Positions 1-11,118 of a stretch of 64,000 nucleotides of DNA are shown here, piece after piece. The translations under genes were made by a program, and so were the position numbers. A model generated the notes under the pieces. That model worked only from the letters and a program-made list of their open reading frames with translations, ran no database searches and had not been told where the DNA came from. Numbering within the stretch: the first letter of the stretch is position 1; each line of letters starts with the position of its first letter. The stretch spans positions 2,914,001 to 2,978,000 of the forward strand of contig CAUJLY010000006.1 in the NCBI GenBank assembly GCA_963281155.1. The letters are read 5' to 3'. The DNA comes from Rhabditophanes sp. KR3021. Its lineage: Eukaryota > Nematoda > Chromadorea > Rhabditida > Alloionematidae.

Positions 1-3000
1 AATTTCCATTCTCAACATAGATTGAAAAGGGGGCAAGATCGCGTAGAACTGTTTTATTTATTTGTTTTTATCCTTCAAAACTTAAATAAGCGCCACATGT
101 TATAGTCATTTTTTGGATGGTTCGAAAGTTGATATTTGACAGGATGATTTCAAGAGAAAAAAGCCTACTATTAAAATCAAATCCAATAAAGAGTCTTTTA
201 AATTTGAAATTTTTTCAAGGTTAATAAGCCTAAGGGTACCATTTTATTCGTCCCAAATGCAAAGGTTACATATAATTACTTTGAACATGGAAAACCAAAT
301 ATTGTGCTGCTCATATCAAATTTGAAGGTTGCAGTGTCCATTGTGTATGTATATTTAAAAGACTTTAAAATTTAAAATTACTATTATTTTAACGTCGCGC
401 CTCAAACATAACATATAACATTTTTTGGGATAAATTTCCCATTGTTTCAAATTTTATAATGACTGCAATTACGAATGTCTTAAGGAAGCAAATAAGTATA
501 ATGTGTTGGAAGAGCACTTCCTACATGATTACAACTAATTATTTAAGTTTCATATTGCTAATCAGTTTTGCTACTAGCTGCCTTTCATAACTTGGAATGA
601 CTCTTGCCTTTGAGCAGTTTAGGATTGTTAATTCCTGAAACAAACTATTCTGTTTCTTTTAATAAATGTCTCTACAAACCTCATTTCGTCTAGTTGGAAA
701 CAATTTAAAGTTAAAATACTTGCAGTAGTTCTGTGACGACATAAAATTAATTTTCTGATAGTATTAAAATGCTTGAATTTGACAAATTGATGCAGCGCTT
801 AATTAAATAACAATGAAATTACACAAAAACACCTTTTATCGTCCTTAATTCCTATCCTTGATTAAATGCTATTTTTAAGTTGCTCAAATTAATTTATACA
901 CAGATACAATATTCCGTTATTTATTTTTTTGCTGCTTTCTATGCTATCATCTCTTCCTATTGAACTTATATACAAAAAAAGTACCTTTGTACGTATGTAT
1001 TAAAAAGCTCGCCTTTAACCTGCGATAAACTTGTTTAATTGCGCAATCGCTTACAGCAGTTGAATTTCTTTATAGATTTTTAGTTATATATTGGTACCAG
1101 AACAGAAAATTCCCTACGAGCATTTTACTAAGTACTCCACATTTTAGTTACATTTTGAGACTGGGTAATGTAGTTCCAAATTTCCATATCATACTCCAAA
1201 CACTTTTAATTCGGGAATGTTTCATACACAAATTTATAGCGTATTATTATATTCATGATTTAAGGAGGAAGAGATGGTATCTGCTTAGGTAAAGGGACAA
1301 TTTATTTGTTTTTATCTGGTATCAATTGGTTGCAATTCATAGTACTTTAACTAAAATGTATTTTGGTATAGCTATGTGGTATTGTGTCCGTTTTTCAGGT
1401 ACATATATCAAAAAAACTAATTGTTTCTAATTGCGTATGGGATTTATGTCATTGGGATTTAAAAAGATGGTCGTTACTTCGTTTTTATGTATGTAATTTG
1501 TATATACTCTTTACCCTGCTTCTGTTGTTGCATGCTTATACCACATTCACTCTCATAAATGATTGTAGTACACGTTTATTGTACCCACTATAAATGATTT
1601 ACACACCATGGCATGTTAGGAGTATTCTTTAAAAATTAAAAAACTTTTTGTCGTTAGTCTTTTTAGAAAGTATATGTACATACTTGTCAACCGCGCATTA
1701 TTATTTCAAGGAAGCAGAGCTTCGGGGGTTGCGATCAGCGACAATGTGATGTCGTTTATATCAACACCACCAGCCATTCCACACATTACCTTTCCCTGCC
1801 ACCACCAGCCAATAGCATTGTCATGTTGGCGTCTCTAATCATGGCCGATATTTTTAGATATGCTGTCCCGAAGAATCGTACCAAATGTCTACAGCTGATG
1901 GTGATTTTCAGTTTATACTACTTCGATGTGTAGCAATTTTATATACCGTTTTCCTTTTGAGTATTATTTAATATCAAAATGTGATTATTTGTTCCATTAG
2001 CTGCACATAATTTTATCGTTCTTCGAAAAATCAAGTACTTTTATCATCATTTGGAAAAATATAATTTAATTACTAACACGGAAATCTTTATTTATTTTTA
2101 ATGTTTGCACTAATTGTTTAAAAATCAACATATTCTTTACCAAAATTGCTTGATCAAGCTCATGCAGGTTATCTAACTTATACAAACTCTAGCCTATAAC
2201 ATAACAACTAACGTTGATGCAAAAAACATATACGTCGAATAAAATAAAGAAAGAACCTTTTTAAAATATGTGATTTGCAATTTGAAGCTTTCCCTACACG
2301 CAATGAACCAATTGATGGTGCATCATTAATGCACCTCTCTGACTCCTTTTTGAATACTTGGCAATACAAAAAAATGTAGAGACGATGAGTATGTTTAAAT
2401 TGTGGTACATAGGCGAGGGTGAGGATTTCGATGAGTGATACCACTATTCAACTGCCATCCGTAAAAAATGTGTGGTTCTTTTAAATTTGGCGCTTGATTT
2501 GTTAAATATGATTTTTGTTTTTATCACATGGTACTTTTACTTTCGATAAAAATATAGTTAAAAGACCCATTCCGACCATTTTATTTTATTCATTTTATAA
2601 GTCTAATTCATCTTTCATTTTATTACCTGCATATATATCCATATCTACAAACCTACATCAAATAGCATACAATTATAATTTTGTCTCAATCTCCTTTTGT
2701 ACATTCCTTTGTCTACAATATTGTTGGATCTTAATTGAAACCATAGAATTTTGTGACGTCTATGTGTATATACTTAAAAAATGTGATTAATGGTTTGATA
2801 TAATAAACACCCATTAATTGTACATTATCTGGTTGATGATCTGTCATATATACTTTCATTCACATATTTGAGCTTTTGCTTTTTTTGAATCATCGTAACT
2901 TACTATTTTGCAAGCCCAACAATTGTGTTTACAACAATAAAGATAGTATTTAAAACAACATACAAAAGAATGCCTCAAAAATATGTTGCCTCGACATTGA

Positions 3001-3320
3001 GACTCTCGCTCATCACCAGTTTCTAACTAATAATGGTTATTCGTTAAAGTTTTGATATACTTAGGGTAGGAGAGCCTTTGCCTGTAACATCTATTTCTTT
3101 GGAACAGAATTATAGCCTTTGCCTATTTATGTAAAGGTTAAAGTCAATTCGGATGATCGCACATAGACTGCTCTGCTACGTTTGCGTACATATTCAATGT
3201 ATATTTATGCCTTTACCAACTTTGTGTATCACTTGGTGAAAAGAGAAATTTTCTTTAATTCGAACAACATATTTGCCCCTGGTTGCGTTTTTTAATTTCA
3301 TAAAAAAAGTTATCATTTCA
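1..3320. other. Non-coding flank upstream of the AP-2 gene
   Basis: No reading frame here looks like a gene; the short open stretches (for example 2515-2790) are low-complexity and resemble nothing I know. A less AT-rich patch at about 1695-1870 (CCACCAGCC repeats, CCGCGC) stands out from its surroundings and could be a regulatory element. A splice-acceptor-like TTTCAG ends at 3321, 72 nt before the AP-2 start, and could mark a 5' UTR intron or a trans-splice site. Confidence 0.6.
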
Positions 3321-3392
3321 GACATTATTTATATTCCATAAGTTTATCACTTATTCGTTTTACAAGATTCATCTGCTTGTCAACTTCTCGAA

Positions 3393-4787
3393 ATGCCTGT
3401 TGCAAAGAAAATCAAATTGGAAGGAGGTAATGATCAGGAGAATGCTTCATTGGTCCTTCAGACATTGCAGAAGGCCGTGACTTCTTGTATGAGTCAAGAA
3501 AACAGAGCGATCAATGCCACATGGATGAATGAGTTAGTTAATAATGATCAAAACATGATTAACACGTCGGCTTTGAACGACATCATCGTATCAGGAGATC
3601 GAGAAATGAATGAGTATTTGATGACTATGCAAAACTCATCTAATATTTTTGTTGACTCAACTAATGTAGACGTTGATGCTTTGGTCGGATCACTTTTTCA
3701 AAAGCCACTAAATTCTGCCTCTAATATTGACTCAAAAGTTCTTCCGAAGGAATGCGACAAATTAAACCGCAAAAGACCAGCCGCAATTCAAGAACTTTTG
3801 CAGCTTCAAAAAAGAAGAAAGAATAATAATGGCAGTACAACATCCTCTACTCCTACTTTGCCAACCGAAGATGATACTGAAACTAGTGGTAGTGGCGGTA
3901 GTCGTTCCTCATCCTTAGGAACAGACTCTCTATTGCCACTGATTAGCAATAATAACAGTGCCAAGATTAAGAAAGAGTCATTTGATGCTAGTGTCTCATG
4001 GATGAATGCTCTTTTTAGAAATAATCAGGGATCGGATAACGTAATTAGACAGCAACAAAGCGGAGGCGTTAATTTAGACATGCTTAAAGTCACCGGAATT
4101 GACCAAGGTGTTACTGAATACATGTCCTTATCTGCTCCAGTAGAACAAACTTTCGCCCAAGTCCCTGGTCGTTTGTCATTACTTTCAAATGTTGTAAAAT
4201 ACAAGATGTCGGTAGGTGAAATTCGACGCCGTATTCTTGGGCCAGAGTCTTTTAACTTCTCATTACTTGGAGCTTTGTTAAGAAGGGCTAAGATGCCAGA
4301 GAAATCTCAAGCCCTTGTTACCGAACTCGCTGATGTGGGCTTGTCAATTGCCAGAGGACGTAGGCGTTTATCTCAAGTAAATTTAATGTCTGCCATGACT
4401 GAAGCAGAATCTGTAGCCATGGCAAATGACTTTAGTAATGTTACAAAGGACAACTTTCCAGTCAAATTGTTGGCCGATGATTGTGTCAAAAAACACACTC
4501 TATCTTCTGCAGTAGGTGATGTTGATGAAAATGCAAAAAATGAGCGGGTACAAAAACTTAAGAATGCAATGGATGTTCTTCAAGAACTGATCAACTACAT
4601 GTTGGCAGACAGAAGTCCAATTTTAGACAAAAACCCAGAACCAGTCTTAGAAAGTCATCTCCAAGCTCCTTTATCTCAATACAGCATGTTAACTCATTGC
4701 TTCGGAGTCCCTTCACTCCTAGTTGGTGTGGACATGGCTATGACTTTTATGAGCAAGCAATTAGAAACATACGAGCAAAATAAGTAA
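3393..4787 (+). CDS. AP-2 family transcription factor, single exon
   Basis: A 464-aa protein. The C-terminal half matches the AP-2 DNA-binding and helix-span-helix dimerisation region: PGRLSLLSNVVKYKMSVGEI at about 260-280, then RRRILGPESFNFSLLGALLR, RGRRRLSQVNLMSAMTEAES, and near the end LTHCFGVPSLLVGVDMAM (family LxTHGFGxPAIxAAxxAL). Family members are nuclear factors that bind GC-rich palindromes as dimers. The N-terminal half is Ser/Asn/Gln-rich and disordered, with a basic NRKRPA patch at about 125-131; I do not see the usual PPxY transactivation motif. The start is the first ATG, with stops upstream. There is no intron, whereas most other genes here have several, so a retrocopy origin is possible. 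The family call is secure; which AP-2 paralogue it represents is not. Confidence 0.9.
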   Translation: MPVAKKIKLEGGNDQENASLVLQTLQKAVTSCMSQENRAINATWMNELVNNDQNMINTSALNDIIVSGDREMNEYLMTMQNSSNIFVDSTNVDVDALVGSLFQKPLNSASNIDSKVLPKECDKLNRKRPAAIQELLQLQKRRKNNNGSTTSSTPTLPTEDDTETSGSGGSRSSSLGTDSLLPLISNNNSAKIKKESFDASVSWMNALFRNNQGSDNVIRQQQSGGVNLDMLKVTGIDQGVTEYMSLSAPVEQTFAQVPGRLSLLSNVVKYKMSVGEIRRRILGPESFNFSLLGALLRRAKMPEKSQALVTELADVGLSIARGRRRLSQVNLMSAMTEAESVAMANDFSNVTKDNFPVKLLADDCVKKHTLSSAVGDVDENAKNERVQKLKNAMDVLQELINYMLADRSPILDKNPEPVLESHLQAPLSQYSMLTHCFGVPSLLVGVDMAMTFMSKQLETYEQNK

Positions 4788-4950
4788 AAATACATCAGAT
4801 ACCTTATAAGAATTGTTGTATGGCTTGGATAATTTGATTATTAGTGCAAATTTATTTATTAAGATTTAATTATATTTAAATTATCCTTTACTATTTTCAT
4901 TTATTATGCTTTGATTTTGGTAACAAAATCAGTCTCAATTTACTTGTTTA

Positions 4951-4956
4951 AATAAA
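4951..4956 (+). terminator. Poly(A) signal of the AP-2 gene
   Basis: A canonical AATAAA lies 164 nt after the AP-2 stop codon, on the coding strand and with AT-rich sequence around it. Confidence 0.5.
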
Positions 4957-5465
4957 AGTGTTGCCTTATTCATGTTGCTTACTATCTGGACTCACTTTCA
5001 GCTCTATCCCAACAATTCATCATTCCAACCAATTTTATATCCAACTTTATTTTCTTTTATATAAATCTAAAAATCTATGATATTGCAAATAAGTATTTAA
5101 ATATAATTACTAATTAGAAGTTAAAAAAAGCTGTTTTAACTTTTTATTTTAAAGAAGACAATATTTTTTATCTTATTAAATTACTTGACTAGAAAAGAAT
5201 TGTTTCGAAAACGGGGAACTCATTTTTAATTATTATTTTTAATATAAAGAGACTAATTACAAAAGAATGTAATTTTAAGAAAACGCTTTCCAAGCCAGCA
5301 TCTTCACAGTGTGTATCACAATATGCTTATGATTTTAATCAAATTTTGCTATAATCTTTTTTAAACGACCTGTTGGCCACGTGACTTTCAATATGTGAGG
5401 TCTAGGACAATATATTATTATAATACTATTTACTAATATTTATAACTTATTTTCAAAATCCTAAA
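4957..5465. other. Intergenic, nothing recognised
   Basis: AT-rich spacer between the AP-2 poly(A) signal and the next gene model. I see no gene, RNA or repeat in it. Confidence 0.5.
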
Positions 5466-5943
5466 ATGTCAGCGCCAGCGTATGGAATGCGAGCACAATA
5501 CTCTGATGCTAACTATATGAAGGTACACTTTGTCTCTAGCAAGATTACCATATTAAGTGTTATCATTGGACTATCAGAAACCGAGGCGTTGATTCTCATG
5601 CACAAGATCAATAAGGAGGGGAGCTACGGAAAACCATCTGTTAAAGTAATACCATTCGAGACGGACTGTGAGTCTGGCAATCTTAAAAATCGTTTAAAAG
5701 ATTTAAAGATAAAAACATACCAATAAATTCATTGTTACATGGTCAAAAAATTAAATTAAGTTTTTTGTTTGAATCGGATTTCGAAGTTTATGTAAAAACA
5801 TGCAGAAGTATGTGTAAGTTTGCTAATATTTATATAAATAATATTTGGCTATTTCAGAGATTGTGACATGCATTGGAGTTGGTACCGCCGTTTTGATGAT
5901 TCTGATTTTTTGCCAAATTATAGCACATATTGTATTGTGGTAG
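5466..5943 (+). CDS. Small protein with a C-terminal membrane segment, 3 exons, unrecognised
   Basis: Model join(5466..5667, 5709..5807, 5858..5943), 128 aa. The first exon is an open frame from ATG (MSAPAYGMRAQYSDANY...). A GTGAGT donor at 5668 pairs with a TTTAAAG acceptor (41-nt intron). A GTATGT donor at 5808 pairs with ATTTCAG (50-nt intron). All phases agree, and the final exon encodes a strongly hydrophobic segment (VGTAVLMILIFCQIIAHIV) ending at the stop. The intron lengths match those of confidently identified genes here, which supports the splicing. I do not recognise the family. The alternative is the unspliced 86-aa frame to 5726, which would lack the membrane tail. Confidence 0.5.
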
Positions 5944-6015
5944 AATGCGTGGTTACTTCAAGATTCTGCAACATTGCCCAAAACTTCTTTAAGAAGCATC
6001 CAACGGCCATTGCAT

Positions 6016-6201
6016 ATGGCTACATTCCTGTGTGACATTAAGAGGGAACGAAAGGCGGATAAATTTCCGGATGAAGATGGAACTAGCATTAAAGAATCGC
6101 CAGATGAAGAAATATCTGATGAAGAATGGTCTGAGAAAGCATCGTCGGATGAGGAACCTGATGATAGAAAGTGGTTTAAAAACGAATTGTCTGATACTTA
6201 A
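6016..6201 (+). CDS. Short acidic ORF, possibly the first exon of a small gene
   Basis: An ATG-started frame of 61 codons, rich in Asp, Glu and Ser (repeats of SDEE/PDEE) after a short basic patch (KRERKADK). An acceptor-like CTTTAAG ends at 5993, 22 nt before the ATG and only 50 nt after the stop of the preceding gene. That spacing would fit a trans-spliced downstream cistron. A further acceptor (TCTTTTCTAG, ending at 6260) precedes an open stretch reading HDIVDVFGDEPRYHPYSL, so the protein may continue in another exon. The acidic repeat could also be chance coding potential. Function unknown. Confidence 0.3.
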   Translation: MATFLCDIKRERKADKFPDEDGTSIKESPDEEISDEEWSEKASSDEEPDDRKWFKNELSDT

Positions 6202-6316
6202 GAAAATATTTACAAACAAACCAAATCCAGAAAAATTTAAAAAATGCTCTTTCTTTTCTAGCACGATATTGTTGATGTCTTTGGAGATGAGCCTAGGTAC
6301 CATCCTTACTCTCTGA

Positions 6317-7600
6317 TTATTAACATGATTTCTTATTATTTATGTCAATATCTTAAAAACATTTCATCCTATATCATTGTTTTCATTATCTAAGTCAATA
6401 AATCTTTAATATACAATTATTAAATAACACCTAAACCATTTGAATAATTTAAAAAAACTTTGAACATGCAAAGTGGGGGAAATGTCAACCCTGAATATGA
6501 CATAAAAGATTGCCGAGAAAGAATAAATATTTATTTGATAAAAAATATGGAAATGAATATCAAGTAGTTTGTTGTATTAAGCAAATTAAAAAGACACCAT
6601 ATTAAATTATAGAGATAATTATTAAATTAATTAAAGAAGAAGCTTTTAAATATTACAAGTTTGTTTATAACACTTGATTTGTTCCTTTGTGCAGATATTT
6701 TTCATAAAAGTAATTAAAACACATTTCGTGCTCTTTTCCCACACTGTTCTCCATTACATTAATGAGATCAAAAGCTTTTATATATCTGATTGGATGATGC
6801 CACTTTGAATCTAAAAATAATATTTGATTTCAAACCACCTAAAGATTGTTGAACATTCATTCTTAACCTTAATCTTATTTTCTTAAATTAATTTCCTTTG
6901 TATAATGATTAAATATTATTTTGAATAATAACTTTGTATTTCTTCTTACTATGAATCACCCAAACTTGGCTATCGTGTTTTGTTTTTCGAGACAGGCAAT
7001 GAGCAACCTTAAAGGATTAGTAATTAACCTCAATATAAATAAGTATTCATACTCCCATGTATATCTTAGGCTGAAAGTTTATCAGTGGATGGCGGACTTT
7101 CATTACATATAAGTAATAAAATGTAGAGGAATTGTTGTTAGCTCATTTACTTCCTTGATAAAATAAAGATACCACTGTATTATTGGCATTTATACCTTTG
7201 CCGTCATAAAACTTAATTAAAATATTTTCTTTTGCATAAAGAGAGATATAAATGTCACCTGAAAAAATAGATTACAATTATCTAAAGTAATGTGCGCAAT
7301 TTTCATTTATTTTCTTTATCAACTCATTGGCAAAAGATAATTGTATATATATTTCATTATTGCGTGTCACATACCATTCAACATAACTACAAATCTGTAA
7401 ATTATTACTTCTATCACATTAAATAAAGACATTTATTTTAAATAGTTGGACATTATACTTTTTAAGAACACTTGCAAATCTTAGTTACTCTTTTATTAGT
7501 TCGCTGGCGCCATTATTTTACTTTAGAATAGTTCACACCACATTCCCATTTTTATGTCTGGATTTCTTTTAAAAATATGTGAATTAAGTTTAATATCTTC
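6317..7600. other. Intergenic, nothing recognised
   Basis: AT-rich sequence with scattered AATAAA-like hexamers. The ORF at 6921-7112 is short, compositionally AT-driven and matches nothing I know. Confidence 0.5.
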
Positions 7601-7607
7601 CTTATAG

Positions 7608-8297
7608 TTTGTGAGGTCATCACCTGATTTTTACAATATGTTCACCAATATTTATGGCAAGGATGACGAGGAGTCTCTTGGCTCTAAGCCTCCCAAATCT
7701 CCTTTATTTCCATTTTCCAAGCCGAGAAATTCCAGCATTGGTCCAAAATCTCGCTACGTCATGAAAGATCGATCTTTGGAATCCATTAACCTCATGGAAA
7801 TGTCAGTGCGCAACTCTCTTTGCATCGGAGTAAAGCCAATGGCAAATTCTTGTCCAGTTCAAAGTCCTTCATTTAAACATAAGACATGTACTGACAATAT
7901 GAAGCCCAATTTGGAGGAGAGTACCGCTAATGCTAAAGACGATCTGACCGAGAAAGAAAAACAAATTCGGGATGAATTTATCATGTTGCAAATACAGCTG
8001 GAATATGACCAAGAGCGAATGAATGCTCAACGCAAAAATCCCTCTTTTGCTAATTGGCTCAAACATCAGGATGGTGCTGAGGTATGCCAATCCTATGGAT
8101 CCACCACCCCTAACCAATCCACGCATTTGCACGTCACCAAAAAACAATGTAAGGGCCCCTATCGAATTGATGTAGTTGAACCAATTTATAATAATGAATT
8201 CAACATCCAAACACCTCCTCTCTCTAAAAAAAGTTATTTAAAAAAAGAGGTTCTGTCGAATATATTATTATATAATTTTATTCCATTATTGTCCTAA
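7608..8297 (+). CDS. Charged protein with a coiled-coil-like segment, exon of an unrecognised gene
   Basis: The exon is open from 7608, directly after a TTATAG acceptor. The first in-frame ATG is at 7638 (219 aa from there); upstream in frame is a stop, so the region is either an internal exon or a trans-spliced first exon. The protein is Ser/Pro-rich (PPKSPLFPFSKPRNSS), then has a heptad-like charged segment (LTEKEKQIRDEFIMLQIQLE) and the tract KNPSFANWLKHQDG. A donor-like GTATGC at 8081 could end the exon early, linking it to sequence further downstream. I do not recognise the family. Confidence 0.45.
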   Translation, partial: FVRSSPDFYNMFTNIYGKDDEESLGSKPPKSPLFPFSKPRNSSIGPKSRYVMKDRSLESINLMEMSVRNSLCIGVKPMANSCPVQSPSFKHKTCTDNMKPNLEESTANAKDDLTEKEKQIRDEFIMLQIQLEYDQERMNAQRKNPSFANWLKHQDGAEVCQSYGSTTPNQSTHLHVTKKQCKGPYRIDVVEPIYNNEFNIQTPPLSKKSYLKKEVLSNILLYNFIPLLS

Positions 8298-8360
8298 GTC
8301 CCATTTTCTAACCATTCTTATATTTACGCTCATTTTAGAAGTGTAACTTCATTGTCCCAA

Positions 8361-8975
8361 TTTTATGTGTTTTAAATTGCTTTGCTCGTACTAACTAAAA
8401 ATGGAGTCGCTGCTTGTCGATAAAGGAATTTCACCACCAATCATTTACGATTTTTAATGGCTTCTCAGCACATTTTTGGTAAGTTAAATTAATATTTATT
8501 AAATATAGGCTTATATACTTCAGATATGCTTGTGTATCTATATCTAAGTTTTTATAAATAACAGTTTATACGATCATGCCATCTCTTTCCTATTATGTAA
8601 TTTACTTTACAATATTTGTTAGACTGTTATTTTAAAAACTAAATGAACCCTTTCTTTATTAAGTAACTTCCTTTGACCCGATAACCCATACAGAAATAAA
8701 TTTGGTAAGTTGATATCTGGAGTCATAGAAAATATATTTTAGACATTCACCAACACTCCTACCAATGATTTTACAAATGACATTTTAATGCAAAACCAAA
8801 TATCAATTTTTATGTCTTTATCTGTTTAAGCTGCTATTTTAAAAACAAATTGGAGTTGCTTTTCCAAATACGTTTGCCTATCAATTATGATTTTCACATA
8901 CTCCTGACCATATTTTGGTAAGTTAAGAACTCAAAGTTACTGATGATCCCTTATTTTTAGACATTTTCAACATCG
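8361..8975 (+). repeat. Three diverged tandem copies of an exon-like unit, about 213-226 bp period
   Basis: The string TTTGGTAAGTT or TTTTGGTAAGTTA, a perfect splice-donor consensus, recurs with GTAAG starting at 8479, 8705 and 8918. Upstream of each is related sequence: CTGCTATTTTAAAAACAAAT near 8831, CTGTTATTTTAAAAACTAAA near 8624, and ACTAAAAATGGAGTCGCTGC near 8395. After copies 2 and 3 the same TTTTAGACATT occurs (8741 and 8959, 218 bp apart). Copy 3 is an open exon-like block (8831-8917, acceptor CTGTTTAAG); copies 1 and 2 carry stops in the corresponding frame. Best read as tandem exon duplication followed by decay. Confidence 0.6.
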
Positions 8976-9410
8976 GTTGTATTAATAGCAGCAGTTGCTT
9001 TTATCTTCATTTCTTCAAAATCATCATTTTCACATATTATCGGAACCATGACAACGCAATTTACACACATAACAACACATAACATTTTCCATACGCTCCC
9101 TTCTTTTTTACATTACACTAAATAAAAGTTTATCCCTAAAACCAAGATTTGTGAAATTTGCCTTTGTATTTTTTTAAACGTAATAATTCTATCAAGGACC
9201 CCAACCAACAAATAGTTTGATAAAAAATTAATCAGATATACACACCGAATTTATTTGAAATTGTCGCATAATAAAATACAAAAAATAAATGATTGACAAG
9301 TATATTACAAACAAAGATATTGTTTGATGGTCTAAAAATAGGATTCCCGTAAAAATCTCTGGGAAATAGATTGCGCTCATAAGGAAAACTTAGATTAATG
9401 GGAAGCTTGA

Positions 9411-11118
9411 TTAACAGATAGTTGCTTTTGATACTCGATGAACGTTAAGGTTGTTGTCAAAGTGGAGCATTGTATCTTTAGTTGTTATTGGCTTGGTTTC
9501 ATCAATTAAAGCAATTTGTACTTCGTCATGGTCGTGTTGTTGGTTAGCTGTGTAGAGAATGGAAAACCATGGGGTATCGACGTGAGATCCCCTTCTTGAT
9601 CCTTTGTCTTTGCCGGGTAGAATTTCTATTTTGTCTGTTTTACTAGTGAAACAAATCTGTTCTCTAATTTCCATATTTGAAAAGAGATGAGCAGGAAAAC
9701 GGATTGCATTGCCCAGGACCGTAAGTACCGAAGAAAGATCGGCAAAGAGTCTATAATAATATGGATATGATTGATGCAACACTCCAGGATAAAAGAATTC
9801 CACAAAGCTTAAAATCAAATTCAAAATATTGGAGATTAGATATGCACTTATAATAAATAAAAGCGTATGTGTTGCTGCCCTCAAGTTTCTTCGTCTAATT
9901 TCCATGACGTCATGGCCCATTGTTAATTGTGTGATTAGCGAACGTAGCTCTTGGATGTGTTGCTTTTTCAACATCACAACTGTTCCACCATTCAAAAAAA
10001 TTAATGTGCAGAATGGAATAAATATGGTCACAAATGATATTAATCCTGAAACAAAATTGTTTTTGCTCAATTGGCCCACAAAGATTCGGTTGTAGAAATC
10101 ACATTCTGGCATGGAAACTATAACGACATCCTAAAACATACATAATAAATATTATGACACTTAATGTTGTTTTAATCTTTTAATGTTTTAGAAGTACACA
10201 TTGTTTGAGATGTCTGTTCTATTATTTGGTGAATAAAATTAAATCAACTTACATGTGACGTGATGAGCCTTAGGATAAAAGCTGATGAAATCGAACAAAC
10301 AAGTAAAATCCATCTTGTTTTGTATTCAAATCCCGTAAATGTCCAATGTTTTGTCAAAATGTATCTTTCCAATGATGCCACAATCAAACAAAGAACAGAG
10401 GCAATCTTAAAAACTTGTCCAAACAAGAAAGTTGTCCTTGCATATGAGATCCAGATTAAGTGCAGCTTTCTGAGATCAAAAAACTCGTCTATGACTGGAA
10501 TGCACTAGAAAGAGAAGATGATTTATACAAGGAAGTTCTGCTTTAAGATGCAGACATGTCTACATATAATCATATAATATAATCCCTTGGCATCAATGGC
10601 TTAAATCCTTCGGAAGAAGCTCAATACTAAATTAAAGAGTACTATAGACTTTTCCAAAGCCCTTATTTATTTTAAATCTGAACCAATAGCCTAAAGCACT
10701 GCAATTTTTCATCAAAAGTTCCTTAATTTATTTGAAGTACACATATAATAAATGATACAACTATGATTATTCAAACCATGACTGTTTCAATATTAAGGAT
10801 TAAGCTAAGCGAACATATTAACCACACAAACAAATTTATATATAGCATTTTTTAAATAGGAAATAACATTCGTATGAAAAAGAGACTTACCAATAGCATA
10901 ATATAGACGGTATCTAATAAAGTATCTAATAGAGCGACGAAACCCAGAAAAAAGTAGGGTGAATGCCTGAAATTCTTTTTTGACAAAAAGATTACAGCCA
11001 AAAGAGCATTTGCAACAATTCCAAAAGATGCTACCAAGCCACCAAAAGTAGCCACAAGAATAAATCTTTTTTCAAGCAAATCTTCGGCCTCTTTCAGACT
11101 AATTACATTGCAAATCAT
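9411..11118 (-). CDS. Rhodopsin-like peptide GPCR (FMRFamide-receptor-like), 3 exons
   Basis: Complement(join(9411..10130, 10253..10504, 10891..11118)), 399 aa, all junctions in phase. TM1 is at about 22-45, with Asn in GIVANALLAV. TM2 is in PYFFLGFVALLDTLLDTVY, with the LxxxD Asp. Exon 2 begins with Cys before TM3, and TM3 ends VASLERYIL (ERY in place of DRY). A Cys in MPECDFYN is a candidate extracellular-loop-2 partner. TM5-TM6 follow, and TM7 (LSSVLTVLGNAIRFPAHLF) has NxxRFP instead of NPxxY, as in many nematode FMRFamide/DMSR-type receptors. A basic intracellular loop (KKQHIQELR, EIRRRNLR) and a 70-residue cytoplasmic tail complete a plasma-membrane receptor coupled to G proteins. The ligand cannot be told from sequence. 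Confidence 0.85.
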
